A DNA stretch of 64,000 bases from Granulicella arctica (GTDB taxonomy: Bacteria > Acidobacteriota > Terriglobia > Terriglobales > Acidobacteriaceae). The translations under genes and the position numbers were made by a program. Of this stretch, positions 23,514-32,398 are shown in pieces. The stretch is taken from the NCBI RefSeq assembly GCF_025685605.1, contig NZ_JAGTUT010000001.1:2852001-2916000 (forward strand). Reading direction: 5' to 3'. Positions within the stretch are counted from its first letter, which is position 1; the number at the start of each line of letters is the position of its first letter. The notes under the pieces are model-generated. The model did no database searches. It was not told where the DNA came from and saw only the letters and a list, made by a program, of their open reading frames with translations.

Positions 23514-23549
23514 TCTTCATGTCAAAAATTTCTTACATGGAGTTGAGCG

Positions 23550-23975
23550 ATGTCAACACTTTCGTATCAAGAAAAACTGCTCTACGGCACACTCGCCGCA
23601 GATCTGCTCGTCTACATTCCGTACCTTATCTATGTGATGCACCACGCGACAACGCTCACGCATATCGTGGGAACGATCATCCTGCTGGTCGTTGCGCAGA
23701 TCGTCCTGCAATCCGTGATCGCCATTGCTTCACGCAGCCGCATTACAGACGAGCGTGATCGGCAGATTGCAGGGCTTGGCTATCGCAATGCGTACTTCGC
23801 GCTTGTGAGTATGATTCTCGTCGGAATGGGTATGCTCTGGGTCCATACCGTGAAGGGCCTGATCAGCCCGAACCACATGGGGCTGCATTTCTTGAACGTG
23901 TTTCTGGGAATGGTCGTGATCTCTGAACTCATCAAGATCGTGACGCAGCTTGTGGGCTATCGGAGGTTGATCTAG
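23550..23975 (+). CDS. Four-helix membrane protein paired with an XRE regulator
   Basis: This 141-aa protein has four predicted transmembrane helices at about 17-31, 38-61, 82-101 and 110-134. A charged loop R-I-T-D-E-R-D-R-Q-I lies between helices 2 and 3, as in small membrane proteins often encoded with a short XRE regulator. GGAG lies before ATG 23550. Its stop codon overlaps the GTG of the regulator gene by one base. It may be a sensor or partner that controls the regulator, but no specific function is known. Confidence 0.75.
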   Translation: MSTLSYQEKLLYGTLAADLLVYIPYLIYVMHHATTLTHIVGTIILLVVAQIVLQSVIAIASRSRITDERDRQIAGLGYRNAYFALVSMILVGMGMLWVHTVKGLISPNHMGLHFLNVFLGMVVISELIKIVTQLVGYRRLI

Positions 23976-24199
23976 TGGGGGGCATTCGGAATAAGGTTCG
24001 CGAACTCCGTGGCGCATGTGAGATGACGCAGCAGCAACTCGCGGACCGGATCGACCTGACGCGGCAGACCGTCATTGCTATTGAGGGCGACAAGTACTCG
24101 CCCTCCCTGGAGACAGCGTTTCGCATCGCTGGTGTATTTGGAGTGCCGCTGGAGCAGGTCTTCCAATACCAGGATGACAGCAAGAAGTCCCGCAAGTGA
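23975..24199 (+). CDS. Small XRE-type helix-turn-helix regulator
   Basis: This 74-aa protein is almost entirely an HTH_3 domain: R-E-L-R, M-T-Q-Q-Q-L-A-D, L-T-R-Q-T-V, A-I-E-G-D-K-Y-S-P-S-L-E-T-A and A-x-V-F-x-V-P-L-E-Q-V-F. It resembles YozG/YgzD-type regulators. GTG 23975 shares its first base with the previous stop codon, and CGGAGG lies 8 bases upstream. The likely operator is the palindrome 23473-23490. It probably represses its own operon in response to a signal passed by the membrane protein. Confidence 0.9.
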   Translation: MGGIRNKVRELRGACEMTQQQLADRIDLTRQTVIAIEGDKYSPSLETAFRIAGVFGVPLEQVFQYQDDSKKSRK

Positions 24200-24226
24200 T
24201 TGCGGCCGCTGTCTTACGCACTTCGA

Positions 24227-25534
24227 TCAAAGCGTGGGCCACTCGAAGAGAAAGAGCTTGCCGGCTTCGGCGGAATCAAGTTTGAGTTCATTGAGTTCGG
24301 CGGCTCGGGCGAGGACGGGATCCCTGGCAGAGGCGAGATCTGCTGCGGTGGGGAGAAGGATCTGATCGGGTGTGACGCCGCTGTTTTCAAGGCTCCGACC
24401 GTCCGACATGAGGATGTTGGCCGATGTAATGGAGAAGCCGTAGTAGGTGCGGTAGTCGCCACCGACGGATTCGTTGAACGTGCGAGCCTCCATGACGGCG
24501 CCGGCAGAACGATCCCCAAGTACCTTGCCTCGTTTCTCAAGCTGCATGACACGTGCAAACAGTTCGGCAGCAGAGGCAGAATTGCGATCAACCAGGACAG
24601 TTACGTTGCCGTTGTAAAACGGTGCGTGAGGCTTGACGACCTCGGCCTTGCTTTCCTTGCGCGAGACAATGTCGCCAAGCTTGATTTCGTGGTCAAAGAA
24701 ATGACTGAGCATCTCTTTCAGCGTATCGACGTAGCCACCGGAGTTGCCGCGTAGATCGATAATCAGGTTCTTATGTTTCTGAGCCTTGCTGAAGATCCGG
24801 TTCAGATCAGTCGGGTCAACTTCGAAGCTGGGCATGCGCCAGACGAGCGTGTCGCCGGATTCGAGATACCGGGAACGACTGAGATGGTCATCCTCTTCGC
24901 CCTGGCGTACTAACTTCCAATACTCGCCGCCGTCCTGCAGATCTGTAATCAATTTTCCGGTGCGGAGTGTGGCGGCCACAGTCTCCTTGCGCAGGTCGCC
25001 GTTGGGGCTGAGAAGGTCGAGAGTTTCACTGGGGGCAGGGGAGAGCACCTGGATGAAGTACTCCATATCGTGGAAGTCTGACGGGGTGACTTTGAAGTTG
25101 TTGAGGGCGAGGACCTGATCCCCGACGTGGAGTTTTGTGGCGGCATCGGTGCCGGGACGTATGCGGGTGACGAAGCACTTCTCGCCGATGATCTCCAGGG
25201 AAAATCCAGGCGTGGATCGATTGGCTCGGAGCGGTGGGCTGAAGAACGTGTGTGAGTCGTGGAGGTTAAGCAAGAAGGCGGCGATGACGCGGAAGGTTTC
25301 ATTGACAGACTGCGATGCGTTTAGTCGAGTGTCGAAGGCCTGGTAGGTCTTCTCCAGATCCACTGCGTGGAAGGTGGTGTCATAGTAGTTCTTCCGTACT
25401 TCGTCATTGGCTTGCCGGAGGATGAGATGAGCGCGCTGGAGGTCAAAGGAGTCGAGCTTCTTGGGTGGAGCCGACTGCTGGGCAGAGAGGGGTGCCAGCA
25501 ACATAATTGCCAGGCAGAATCGCATCAAGTACAT
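24227..25534 (-). CDS. Exported S41-family peptidase-like protein
   Basis: This 435-aa protein has a signal peptide ending P-L-S-A, with Gln-Gln next. A PDZ-like region at about 110-190 contains L-H-V-G-D-Q-V-L-A-L. The S41 core includes I-I-D-L-R-G-N-S-G-G and the nucleophile region D-R-N-S-A-S-A-A-E near 317-325. In the place of the T-F-G-K-G motif it reads S-A-G-A-V, so the lysine base of C-terminal processing peptidases is missing. It may use another base, as other S41 subfamilies do, or be inactive. GAGG precedes ATG 25534. It is convergent with the XRE gene. Confidence 0.85.
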   Translation of the reverse strand: MYLMRFCLAIMLLAPLSAQQSAPPKKLDSFDLQRAHLILRQANDEVRKNYYDTTFHAVDLEKTYQAFDTRLNASQSVNETFRVIAAFLLNLHDSHTFFSPPLRANRSTPGFSLEIIGEKCFVTRIRPGTDAATKLHVGDQVLALNNFKVTPSDFHDMEYFIQVLSPAPSETLDLLSPNGDLRKETVAATLRTGKLITDLQDGGEYWKLVRQGEEDDHLSRSRYLESGDTLVWRMPSFEVDPTDLNRIFSKAQKHKNLIIDLRGNSGGYVDTLKEMLSHFFDHEIKLGDIVSRKESKAEVVKPHAPFYNGNVTVLVDRNSASAAELFARVMQLEKRGKVLGDRSAGAVMEARTFNESVGGDYRTYYGFSITSANILMSDGRSLENSGVTPDQILLPTAADLASARDPVLARAAELNELKLDSAEAGKLFLFEWPTL

Positions 25535-25810
25535 CAGGAAGCCTCATTTGGGATCTTTTTCGGATTGCCCGCAAGTATACCTCAGGCCTGGGGGCCGAAT
25601 TTCGAAGAGCCTACGCTTGTTCGAAGTGAATGCAAGACGATTCTGGGGGGAGGCAGCTATAACCCATCCACGGATGGATCGCAGATACAGCTTCCAAGCG
25701 AGCTGGCAGCCCGCGTTCGGGCGCATCGGAATGTTCTTGTTGTTCTCAGTCAGATCTCTTGAAAGGTCACATATTTGACAACGATCCTTGTGCCTACTGT
25801 AATGCTCCAC
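25535..25810. other. Divergent intergenic region between S41 and GH78 genes
   Basis: No gene is seen. It holds the GH78 promoter at 25775-25803 at its right end; promoters for the S41 gene should lie at the left end but are not clear. Confidence 0.45.
25775..25803 (+). promoter_or_regulatory. Strong sigma-70 promoter at the start of the GH78 gene
   Basis: Consensus -35 TTGACA at 25775-25780, 17 bases, then -10 TGTAAT at 25798-25803. The predicted start site is about 25810, next to ATG 25811. ATATTTGACA at 25771-25780 also matches the right half of the palindrome at 23473-23490. Confidence 0.6.
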
Positions 25811-28216
25811 ATGCGCCAGGCCCTCACTCTGCTTCTTAGCGCAATTGCAGCTTGTTCGATAGCCGCTCAAGGGCAGACTACGTCTCCGCACAGCTTTACA
25901 GCGCAGTGGATTACCGCTGACGGGGCTCCTGCGCACGATCCCGCTGTTCTGCGTTTGCGCAAGGAACTAGTTCTCACCCAGGTTCCTGCTCACTTTATCG
26001 TCCACGTCTCGGCCGACAATCAGTTCCTGCTTTTCGTTAATGGCAAGCGAATCGGCACGGGGCCATCGATCGGCGACGTCCAACACTGGCGCTATGAGAC
26101 CTACGATCTCGCACCTGTACTGCACGTCGGCAGCAATCTTCTAGCCGCTACAGTCTGGAATCTCGGTGATCTCGCACCCATTCGCCAGATCAGTTCACAG
26201 CTTGGCTTCGTGCTCGACCCTGACTCGCCTGCTGAGGCCGCCGCTGCTACCAATACCTCATGGCTGGCCCTTCGCGATCCTGGCTTCACCTTCCTGCCCA
26301 ACCACTATGATCTTGGCAAAGCCTACTACGTCGCCTCTGCTGCAGAGAGGCTTGACGCGCATGCCCTGGACTGGAGTTGGAGCGATCCCGCGATACCTGC
26401 TTCTGCATCGTCGTGGCGACCCGCCGTCTCGCTTAGGCGAGCAGCCCTTCGAGGTGTCGACATCGGAGATAACTATTGGCTGCTCATCTCCGATCAACTT
26501 CCCACGATGGAGTATGCCCCTGACTCCGCCGGTCGCCTTGTCCGCTCCTCAGGCACGTTGGGCTCATCACAGTTTCCCGCAGCGCCCATCGAGATCGCCG
26601 CCAACACTCATGCCACCCTGCTGCTTGATCACGAAACACTGACCACGGCGTTTCCGTCGCTGACTGTGTCGGGCGGCAACGGTTCGCACGTCAGGATGAG
26701 GTATGCCGAGGCTCTGGTTGATGACAAGGGCGAGAAGGGCAATAGGAATCAGATTGAAGGGAAGCACCTAATCGGCATCTCTGACGAACTGTTGCCGGAT
26801 GGGGCATCTGGAAGAACCTTTACTCCGCTCGACTGGCGCACCTGGCGCTATCTTGAAATTGACGTTCAGACAGCGGACCAACCGCTGCATCTCGACAGTT
26901 TCACGGCGGCCTTCACCGCATTCCCCTTCGAGCACCGGGCAACATTCGCGAGCGATGATCCTAGCCTTACGGATATCTGGGACGTCGGTTGGCGTACTGC
27001 CCGCCTCTGCGCCCATGACGCCTACATGGACACTCCCTATTGGGAACGTCTCCAGTATGTCGGGGATACAAGGATCCAGGCTCTCATCTCCTACACCAAT
27101 GCTGGAGACGACCGGCTCGCACGGCAGGCTATCGAAGCCTTTCACGACTCTCTTCTGCCCGAAGGCATCACGCAGAGCCGCTATCCTTCGCGACACCTCC
27201 AGGTAATCCAGAACTTCTCTCTCCTGTGGATCGGTATGGTTCACGACTTCTGGTACTACCGTAATGATCCAGCCTTCGTTCGTAAGCAGATCCCTGCCAT
27301 CCGAAGCGAGCTGAGTTATTTCCGCCAACGCCTCAGTCCGGATGGTCTGCCAGCGCTCAAAGACTGGTGGCTCTTTGTCGACTGGGCGACCGGCTTTCGC
27401 GGCGGCGACTCTCCTTCGACCGCTGACGGTGTAAGCGCCGCCGGCAGCCTCTTCTACCTTGAGGCGCTGCGCAACGCGGCGGACCTGGAACGGACGCTGG
27501 GGGACGCCGCTTTAGGGCAGGAGGACGCCGCGGAAGCTGGCCGCGTCCAGAAGACCATCTACGATCGCTTCTGGTCGCCGACCGAGCAGCTCATTGCCGA
27601 CACGTCCGAGAAGCAGCACTTCAGCCAACAGGCAAATGCGCTGGCTGTCTGGCTCGATGTCGTTCCCCGTCCTCAACAAGCGGATGTCATTACGAGAATC
27701 TACTCGGCGACGGACCCGGCCTTCCATGCCAGTCGTCCGCTCCCGAAGGAGATGTCTCCTGCCTCAAGCTACTTTCGTTTCTACCTGACCCGCGCGCTGG
27801 TGCACGCCGGACTTGGCAATCGCTATCTGGAGACTGTAGGTCCCTGGCGAACCATGCTGAGCAACGGACTGACGACCTGGGCCGAGCAGCCCGAACCCAC
27901 ACGGTCCGATTCGCATGCGTGGAGCGCTCACCCCAATATCGATCTCCTCACAACGGTCGCCGGGATTACGCCGGCAACACCCGATTTTGCATCGGTCGAC
28001 ATTACGCCGGGGCTTGGCCCGCTGCACCATCTGGAGGTCGCCTATCCCTCGCCGCGCGGAGAGATCTCAGCCGTGTACACGGTAACCGCAGGCAGGGTCA
28101 CAGCGGAGATAAAGCTTCCTGCAGGGCTTACAGGGGCATTGCACTGGAACGGGCAGACGCTCACTCTCAAGCCGGGTAGCAACCATTTTGATCTGCCCAT
28201 TCAGCACGCATCCTAG
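25811..28216 (+). CDS. Exported alpha-L-rhamnosidase-like protein (GH78)
   Basis: This 801-aa enzyme has a signal peptide with cleavage near S-I-A-A followed by Gln. N-terminal beta-sandwich domains cover about 30-340, an (alpha/alpha)6 barrel about 370-710, and a C-terminal beta domain follows. The barrel shows D-T-P-Y-W-E-R-L-x-x-x-G-D, equivalent to the acidic cluster of GH78, and later W-A-E-Q-P and H-A-W-S-A-H-P. It would remove terminal L-rhamnose from plant or microbial glycosides outside the cytoplasm. ATG 25811 fits the signal peptide; ATG 25802 overlaps the -10 box. It precedes the ABC transporter genes by 40 bases and is probably in that operon. Confidence 0.85.
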   Translation: MRQALTLLLSAIAACSIAAQGQTTSPHSFTAQWITADGAPAHDPAVLRLRKELVLTQVPAHFIVHVSADNQFLLFVNGKRIGTGPSIGDVQHWRYETYDLAPVLHVGSNLLAATVWNLGDLAPIRQISSQLGFVLDPDSPAEAAAATNTSWLALRDPGFTFLPNHYDLGKAYYVASAAERLDAHALDWSWSDPAIPASASSWRPAVSLRRAALRGVDIGDNYWLLISDQLPTMEYAPDSAGRLVRSSGTLGSSQFPAAPIEIAANTHATLLLDHETLTTAFPSLTVSGGNGSHVRMRYAEALVDDKGEKGNRNQIEGKHLIGISDELLPDGASGRTFTPLDWRTWRYLEIDVQTADQPLHLDSFTAAFTAFPFEHRATFASDDPSLTDIWDVGWRTARLCAHDAYMDTPYWERLQYVGDTRIQALISYTNAGDDRLARQAIEAFHDSLLPEGITQSRYPSRHLQVIQNFSLLWIGMVHDFWYYRNDPAFVRKQIPAIRSELSYFRQRLSPDGLPALKDWWLFVDWATGFRGGDSPSTADGVSAAGSLFYLEALRNAADLERTLGDAALGQEDAAEAGRVQKTIYDRFWSPTEQLIADTSEKQHFSQQANALAVWLDVVPRPQQADVITRIYSATDPAFHASRPLPKEMSPASSYFRFYLTRALVHAGLGNRYLETVGPWRTMLSNGLTTWAEQPEPTRSDSHAWSAHPNIDLLTTVAGITPATPDFASVDITPGLGPLHHLEVAYPSPRGEISAVYTVTAGRVTAEIKLPAGLTGALHWNGQTLTLKPGSNHFDLPIQHAS

Positions 28217-28256
28217 TAGGTACCAGCAGAACACTAATGGCAGTTCCGGAAAGTCT

Positions 28257-29573
28257 GTGGTTCTAGAAAAATTGATCACCGCGTTCACTTTGATTCTTCT
28301 GGCCGGGTCTCAACTTTGTGCCCAGACGACCATCACGATCGCCACCGTTAATAACGGCGACATGATCGTCATGCAGCGGCTTGCAAAGCAGTTTGAGCAG
28401 CAGCATCCCGATATCCATCTTGACTGGGTCATCCTCGAAGAGAAGATCCTTCGCGAGAAAACGACGACCGATGCCGCTGCCCATGGAGGCCAGTTCGATG
28501 TTGTCACGATCGGTCCCCTGGAGGCACCGATCTGGGGCAGGCGCGGCTGGCTTCTACCGCTCGAAGGTAAGCTGTCGCCGGGCTATGATCTCAACGATCT
28601 TCTCAAGCCTATCCGCGACGGCGCATCCGACTCAGGCCACCTTTATGCGCTTCCGTTTTACGCTGAGAGTTCTCTGACCTATTACCGCAAAGATCTTTTT
28701 CGTCGGGCCGGTCTGACGATGCCTGCCCAACCCACTTACGAGGATATCGCCCGATTCGCGCGCACTCTCAACGACCCTGTCCACGATCTTTCCGGCATCT
28801 GTCTCCGCGGTAAGCCGGGCTGGGGTGAGAATATGGCCTACATCTCTACCGTCGCCAACACCTTCGGTGGACGTTGGTTCGACGAGGCGTGGCGGCCGCA
28901 GTTTGACTCGCCCGAGTGGCACACCGCCGTCTCGTTCTACATTAATCTTCTGCAGAAATACGGGCCGCCCGGCAGCAGTTCCAACGGCTTCAACGAGTCC
29001 CTTACCCTGTTTGAGAACGGTCGATGCGCCATGTGGATCGACGCCACCGTAGCGGCGGGTACGCTCTCCGATGCAAGACAATCAAAGGTCGCCTCTACCG
29101 TGGGATTTGCGCCCGCACCGATCGGTGTCACTCCGCACGGCTCGCAGTGGCTCTGGTTCTGGGCGCTGGGTGTACCCTCGTCTTCGAAGCACTCCGAAGC
29201 CGCTCTCAAGTTCATCGAGTGGGCTACCTCCAAGGAGTACATTCAGCTCGTCGCGCAGACGAACGGATGGGCAGCCATTCCGCCGGGCACCCGCGAATCG
29301 ACCTATCAGCTGCCGCAGTATCTCGCGAGTGCGCCATTCGCCGAACTAACGTATCACTCCATTATGGCTGCCGATCCACTTCACCCGACCGAGAAGCCGG
29401 TGCCGTATACCGGGATCCAATGCATCGTGATTCCTTCGTTCCCGACGATTGGCAATCAGGTCGGACAACTGATAGCGGCCGCCCTGGTCGGCAGTATGTC
29501 CGTCGATGAGGCTCTCCACAAAGCACAGCTTGCCACGGAGCGAGTTGAACGCCATACCGGACTTCTTCACTAA
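28257..29573 (+). CDS. ABC transporter sugar/polyol-binding protein
   Basis: This 438-aa periplasmic binding protein of the family 1 type starts at GTG 28257 (GGAAAG upstream), with a hydrophobic signal and cleavage L-C-A before Gln. The mature part has T-V-N-N-G-D and F-E-Q-Q-H-P-D-I near its start and Y-Y-R-K-D-L-F-R-R-A-G near 150, as in sorbitol/mannitol (SmoE/MtlE-like) binding proteins. Its stop overlaps the ATG of the first permease. Together with the dehydrogenase downstream this points to import of a polyol such as mannitol or sorbitol. The exact ligand is inferred from context only. Confidence 0.88.
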   Translation: MVLEKLITAFTLILLAGSQLCAQTTITIATVNNGDMIVMQRLAKQFEQQHPDIHLDWVILEEKILREKTTTDAAAHGGQFDVVTIGPLEAPIWGRRGWLLPLEGKLSPGYDLNDLLKPIRDGASDSGHLYALPFYAESSLTYYRKDLFRRAGLTMPAQPTYEDIARFARTLNDPVHDLSGICLRGKPGWGENMAYISTVANTFGGRWFDEAWRPQFDSPEWHTAVSFYINLLQKYGPPGSSSNGFNESLTLFENGRCAMWIDATVAAGTLSDARQSKVASTVGFAPAPIGVTPHGSQWLWFWALGVPSSSKHSEAALKFIEWATSKEYIQLVAQTNGWAAIPPGTRESTYQLPQYLASAPFAELTYHSIMAADPLHPTEKPVPYTGIQCIVIPSFPTIGNQVGQLIAAALVGSMSVDEALHKAQLATERVERHTGLLH

Positions 29574-30466
29574 TGATCACCACACGTGAACGTACGATGT
29601 CCCGCCGAGAGACACTTTCAAGATCAGCGCTGAAGCTGCCCGCCATCGTCTCGCTCTTCATCTGGTCGGTGATTCCGCTCCTGATGACGCTGTGGTTTTC
29701 GTTCCGACGTTACAACCTGATGGAGCCGGATCGTACCGGCTTCGATGGCTTTGGCAACTATCGCTATCTCCTCAGCGATCCGAGCCTGGCGATGGCCATC
29801 GGTAATACCGTGCTGCTTGTCGCCTCGGTTCTCGTCATCACCGTCGGCCTCGGTACCCTGCTTGCCGTGCTCTACGATCAGGTGTTCTTTGGTCGGGGTA
29901 TCGCTCGCGTTCTCGTTCTTGCTCCCTTCTTTATCATGCCGACGGTGAGCGCACTTATCTGGAAGAACATGATGATGCATCCTGACTACGGCTTTATCGC
30001 CTTCCTGATGCGGTCTGTGGGTCTGAAGCCGATTGACTGGTTTGCCGTTGCGCCGCTCACCTCTATCATCATCATCGTCTCCTGGCAGTGGCTTCCGTTT
30101 GCTGTGCTTACGCTCCTTACGTCGGTACAGTCGCTCGATTCCGAACGCAAGGAGGCCGCGCGTATGGATGGCGCTGGACCTGTCGCCATCTTCCGTTACA
30201 TCCTTCTTCCTCATCTTGGCCGAGCCATCTCCGCGACTGTCATGATCGAGACTATTTTTCTGCTTGGTATCTTTGCTGAGATTTACGTCACGACTTCGGG
30301 AGGTCCGGGCTTCGCGTCAACGAATCTCTCGTTCCTGATCTATCGCTATGCACTACTCGAATACGATGTGGGCGGCGCCTCTGTTGCTGGTCTTGTTGCC
30401 ATCGTCCTTGCCAATATTCTCGCGTTCTTCCTCATGCGCTCGTTCGCAAGAAATCTGGATCTTTAG
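29573..30466 (+). CDS. ABC transporter permease (MalF/SmoF-like)
   Basis: This 297-aa inner-membrane protein has about six helices and the EAA loop E-A-A-R-M-D-G-A-G near residue 195, which docks to the ATPase. ATG 29573 overlaps the stop of the binding-protein gene; an internal ATG at 29597 is an alternative. It forms the translocation pore with the next permease. Confidence 0.92.
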   Translation: MITTRERTMSRRETLSRSALKLPAIVSLFIWSVIPLLMTLWFSFRRYNLMEPDRTGFDGFGNYRYLLSDPSLAMAIGNTVLLVASVLVITVGLGTLLAVLYDQVFFGRGIARVLVLAPFFIMPTVSALIWKNMMMHPDYGFIAFLMRSVGLKPIDWFAVAPLTSIIIIVSWQWLPFAVLTLLTSVQSLDSERKEAARMDGAGPVAIFRYILLPHLGRAISATVMIETIFLLGIFAEIYVTTSGGPGFASTNLSFLIYRYALLEYDVGGASVAGLVAIVLANILAFFLMRSFARNLDL

Positions 30467-30468
30467 CC

Positions 30469-31293
30469 ATGCTCTCAAAGAAATTACGATGGAAGCTCCT
30501 GATGACTGCGCTTGGCTGGGCGGTGGCTCTCGTTATCGCCTTCCCTGTCTGCTGGCTCGTCCTCACCAGCTTCAAGAGCGAGACCGAGGCTATTTCGCGG
30601 ATCCCCCATCTTTTCTTTCATGCAACGCTCGAAAGCTACATCGTCGTCCAGGAGCGCACCACCTATTTTCACTTTGCCTGGAACAGCGTTGTTGTTGCCA
30701 TCGGTTCAACGATACTCGCGCTGGCCGCAGCGATCCCCTGCTCCTACGCGATGGCCTTCATGCCGACGAAACGCACCCGCGACACCCTGCTCTGGATGCT
30801 TTCCACCAAGATGATGCCCTCTGTTGGAGTGCTCGTCCCCATCTATCTCATCTACCGCGAGACTGACCTGCTCGACACCCGGACTGGTCTGCTTCTTATT
30901 AACGCGCTTCTGAACCTGCCGATTGTGGTCTGGATGCTTTACACGTTCTTCAAGGAAGTCCCGCGGGAGGTACTCGAGGCCGCACGCATGGACGGCGCAA
31001 GTCCTCTGCGAGAGCTATATGATCTGCTGCTTCCTCTTGCCATGCCGGGCATCGTCTCTACGAGCCTTCTGGCCATCATCCTCGCGTGGAACGAAGCCTT
31101 CTGGAGCCTCACTCTTACTGCCGCCAAGGCGGCCCCGCTTACCGCGTTTATCGCTTCATTCTCAAGCCCGGAAGGTCTCTTCTACTCAAAACTTTCGGCG
31201 GCCTCTACCATGGCGATTGCTCCTATCGTTATTCTTGGGTGGCTGAGTCAAAAGCAGCTGGTCCGTGGTCTTACTTTCGGTGCGGTTAAATAG
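30469..31293 (+). CDS. ABC transporter permease (MalG/SmoG-like)
   Basis: This 274-aa protein has about six transmembrane helices and the EAA motif E-A-A-R-M-D-G-A-S-P near residue 172. It begins 2 bases after the first permease, without a clear ribosome-binding site, so it is probably translated by coupling. It is the second half of the membrane channel for polyol or sugar import. Confidence 0.92.
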   Translation: MLSKKLRWKLLMTALGWAVALVIAFPVCWLVLTSFKSETEAISRIPHLFFHATLESYIVVQERTTYFHFAWNSVVVAIGSTILALAAAIPCSYAMAFMPTKRTRDTLLWMLSTKMMPSVGVLVPIYLIYRETDLLDTRTGLLLINALLNLPIVVWMLYTFFKEVPREVLEAARMDGASPLRELYDLLLPLAMPGIVSTSLLAIILAWNEAFWSLTLTAAKAAPLTAFIASFSSPEGLFYSKLSAASTMAIAPIVILGWLSQKQLVRGLTFGAVK

Positions 31294-31304
31294 GAGCGAC
31301 TCAA

Positions 31305-32372
31305 GTGGCGACCGTACAGCTGAACCAGATTCGGAAGGTCTTCGACTCGACAGAGATCATCAAGGGCATCGATCTCACGATCCATGATCGCGAGTTGACC
31401 GTTTTCGTCGGCCCGTCAGGCTGCGGAAAATCTACGCTTCTGCGCCTCATCGCGGGCCTCGAGGAGATTACCTCCGGCGAACTCCTCATTGATGGTCAGC
31501 GCGTCAATGACGTGCCCGCTGCGCGTCGTGGTCTCGCCCTGGTCTTCCAAAGCTACGCACTCTACCCGCACATGAGCGTTGAAGAGAATATGTCGTTCTC
31601 GCTCAAGCTTGGGGGCGTTTCCAAGGTAGAGCGTAAGAGAAAGGTGCTTGAAGCGGCGCGCATCCTCAATCTTGAAACCTATCTCGATCGTAAGCCGAAG
31701 GAACTGTCCGGCGGACAGCGGCAGCGCGTCGCCATTGGCCGCGCGATCGTTCGCAACCCACGTGTCTTTCTTTTCGACGAACCGCTCTCCAACCTGGACG
31801 CCGCGCTCCGCGTTCGCATGCGCCTCGAGCTTACCAAGCTCCACCATCAACTTGGTGCCACCATGATCTACGTCACCCACGATCAGGTCGAAGCGATGAC
31901 CATGGCCGACCGGATCGTGGTCCTTCGCGCCGGCATCATTGAGCAGGTAGGCACACCGATGGACCTGTATCACTACCCGCGCAACCTTTTTGTCGCTGGC
32001 TTCATCGGCTCGCCTCGTATGAATTTTCTGGAAGCGACCGTTCAGGCCGATTCCAAGCTCCTGCTCTCCGACAACGTGAGCCTTCCCATTTCACAACTCC
32101 TTCAACCCGACGCCAAGGTGACTATCGGTATCCGCCCCGAGCACCTCATCTTAACCACCTTCTCGGAGTCAAGCATTCCCGCGAAGGTCCAGATCGTTGA
32201 ACACCTTGGCAGTGAGAGCTACGTCCATCTCCAAACTACGGGAGGCGAGCTACTCGTCCTTCGTGTCAACGGCGAGACTGCCGTCCGGCCCGACGACCAG
32301 GTCCATCTCAACCTCGATCCCAAGTTCGTCCATCTCTTCGACAGCGCCGGTAACACAATGCTGTCCAACTAA
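31305..32372 (+). CDS. ABC transporter ATP-binding protein (UgpC/MalK/SmoK type)
   Basis: This 355-aa ATPase starts at GTG 31305 with AGGAG upstream. It has Walker A G-P-S-G-C-G-K-S-T near residue 36, the signature L-S-G-G-Q-R-Q-R near 133, Walker B V-F-L-F-D-E-P near 153, and the switch His in V-T-H-D. A C-terminal TOBE region at about 240-350 (I-G-I-R-P-E-H-L) marks sugar importers. It energises uptake by the two permeases in front of it. Confidence 0.95.
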   Translation: MATVQLNQIRKVFDSTEIIKGIDLTIHDRELTVFVGPSGCGKSTLLRLIAGLEEITSGELLIDGQRVNDVPAARRGLALVFQSYALYPHMSVEENMSFSLKLGGVSKVERKRKVLEAARILNLETYLDRKPKELSGGQRQRVAIGRAIVRNPRVFLFDEPLSNLDAALRVRMRLELTKLHHQLGATMIYVTHDQVEAMTMADRIVVLRAGIIEQVGTPMDLYHYPRNLFVAGFIGSPRMNFLEATVQADSKLLLSDNVSLPISQLLQPDAKVTIGIRPEHLILTTFSESSIPAKVQIVEHLGSESYVHLQTTGGELLVLRVNGETAVRPDDQVHLNLDPKFVHLFDSAGNTMLSN

Positions 32373-32398
32373 GGCAACACGTACACCCCGAGAACACC

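Larger units (their letters stand above)
23113..23549. other. Intergenic region upstream of the membrane protein/XRE pair
   Basis: About 440 bases without a gene. The 3' end contains the palindromic operator and promoter of the next operon (23473-23513). A few short inverted sequences occur near 23120-23150 but none has a terminator U-run. Confidence 0.5.
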
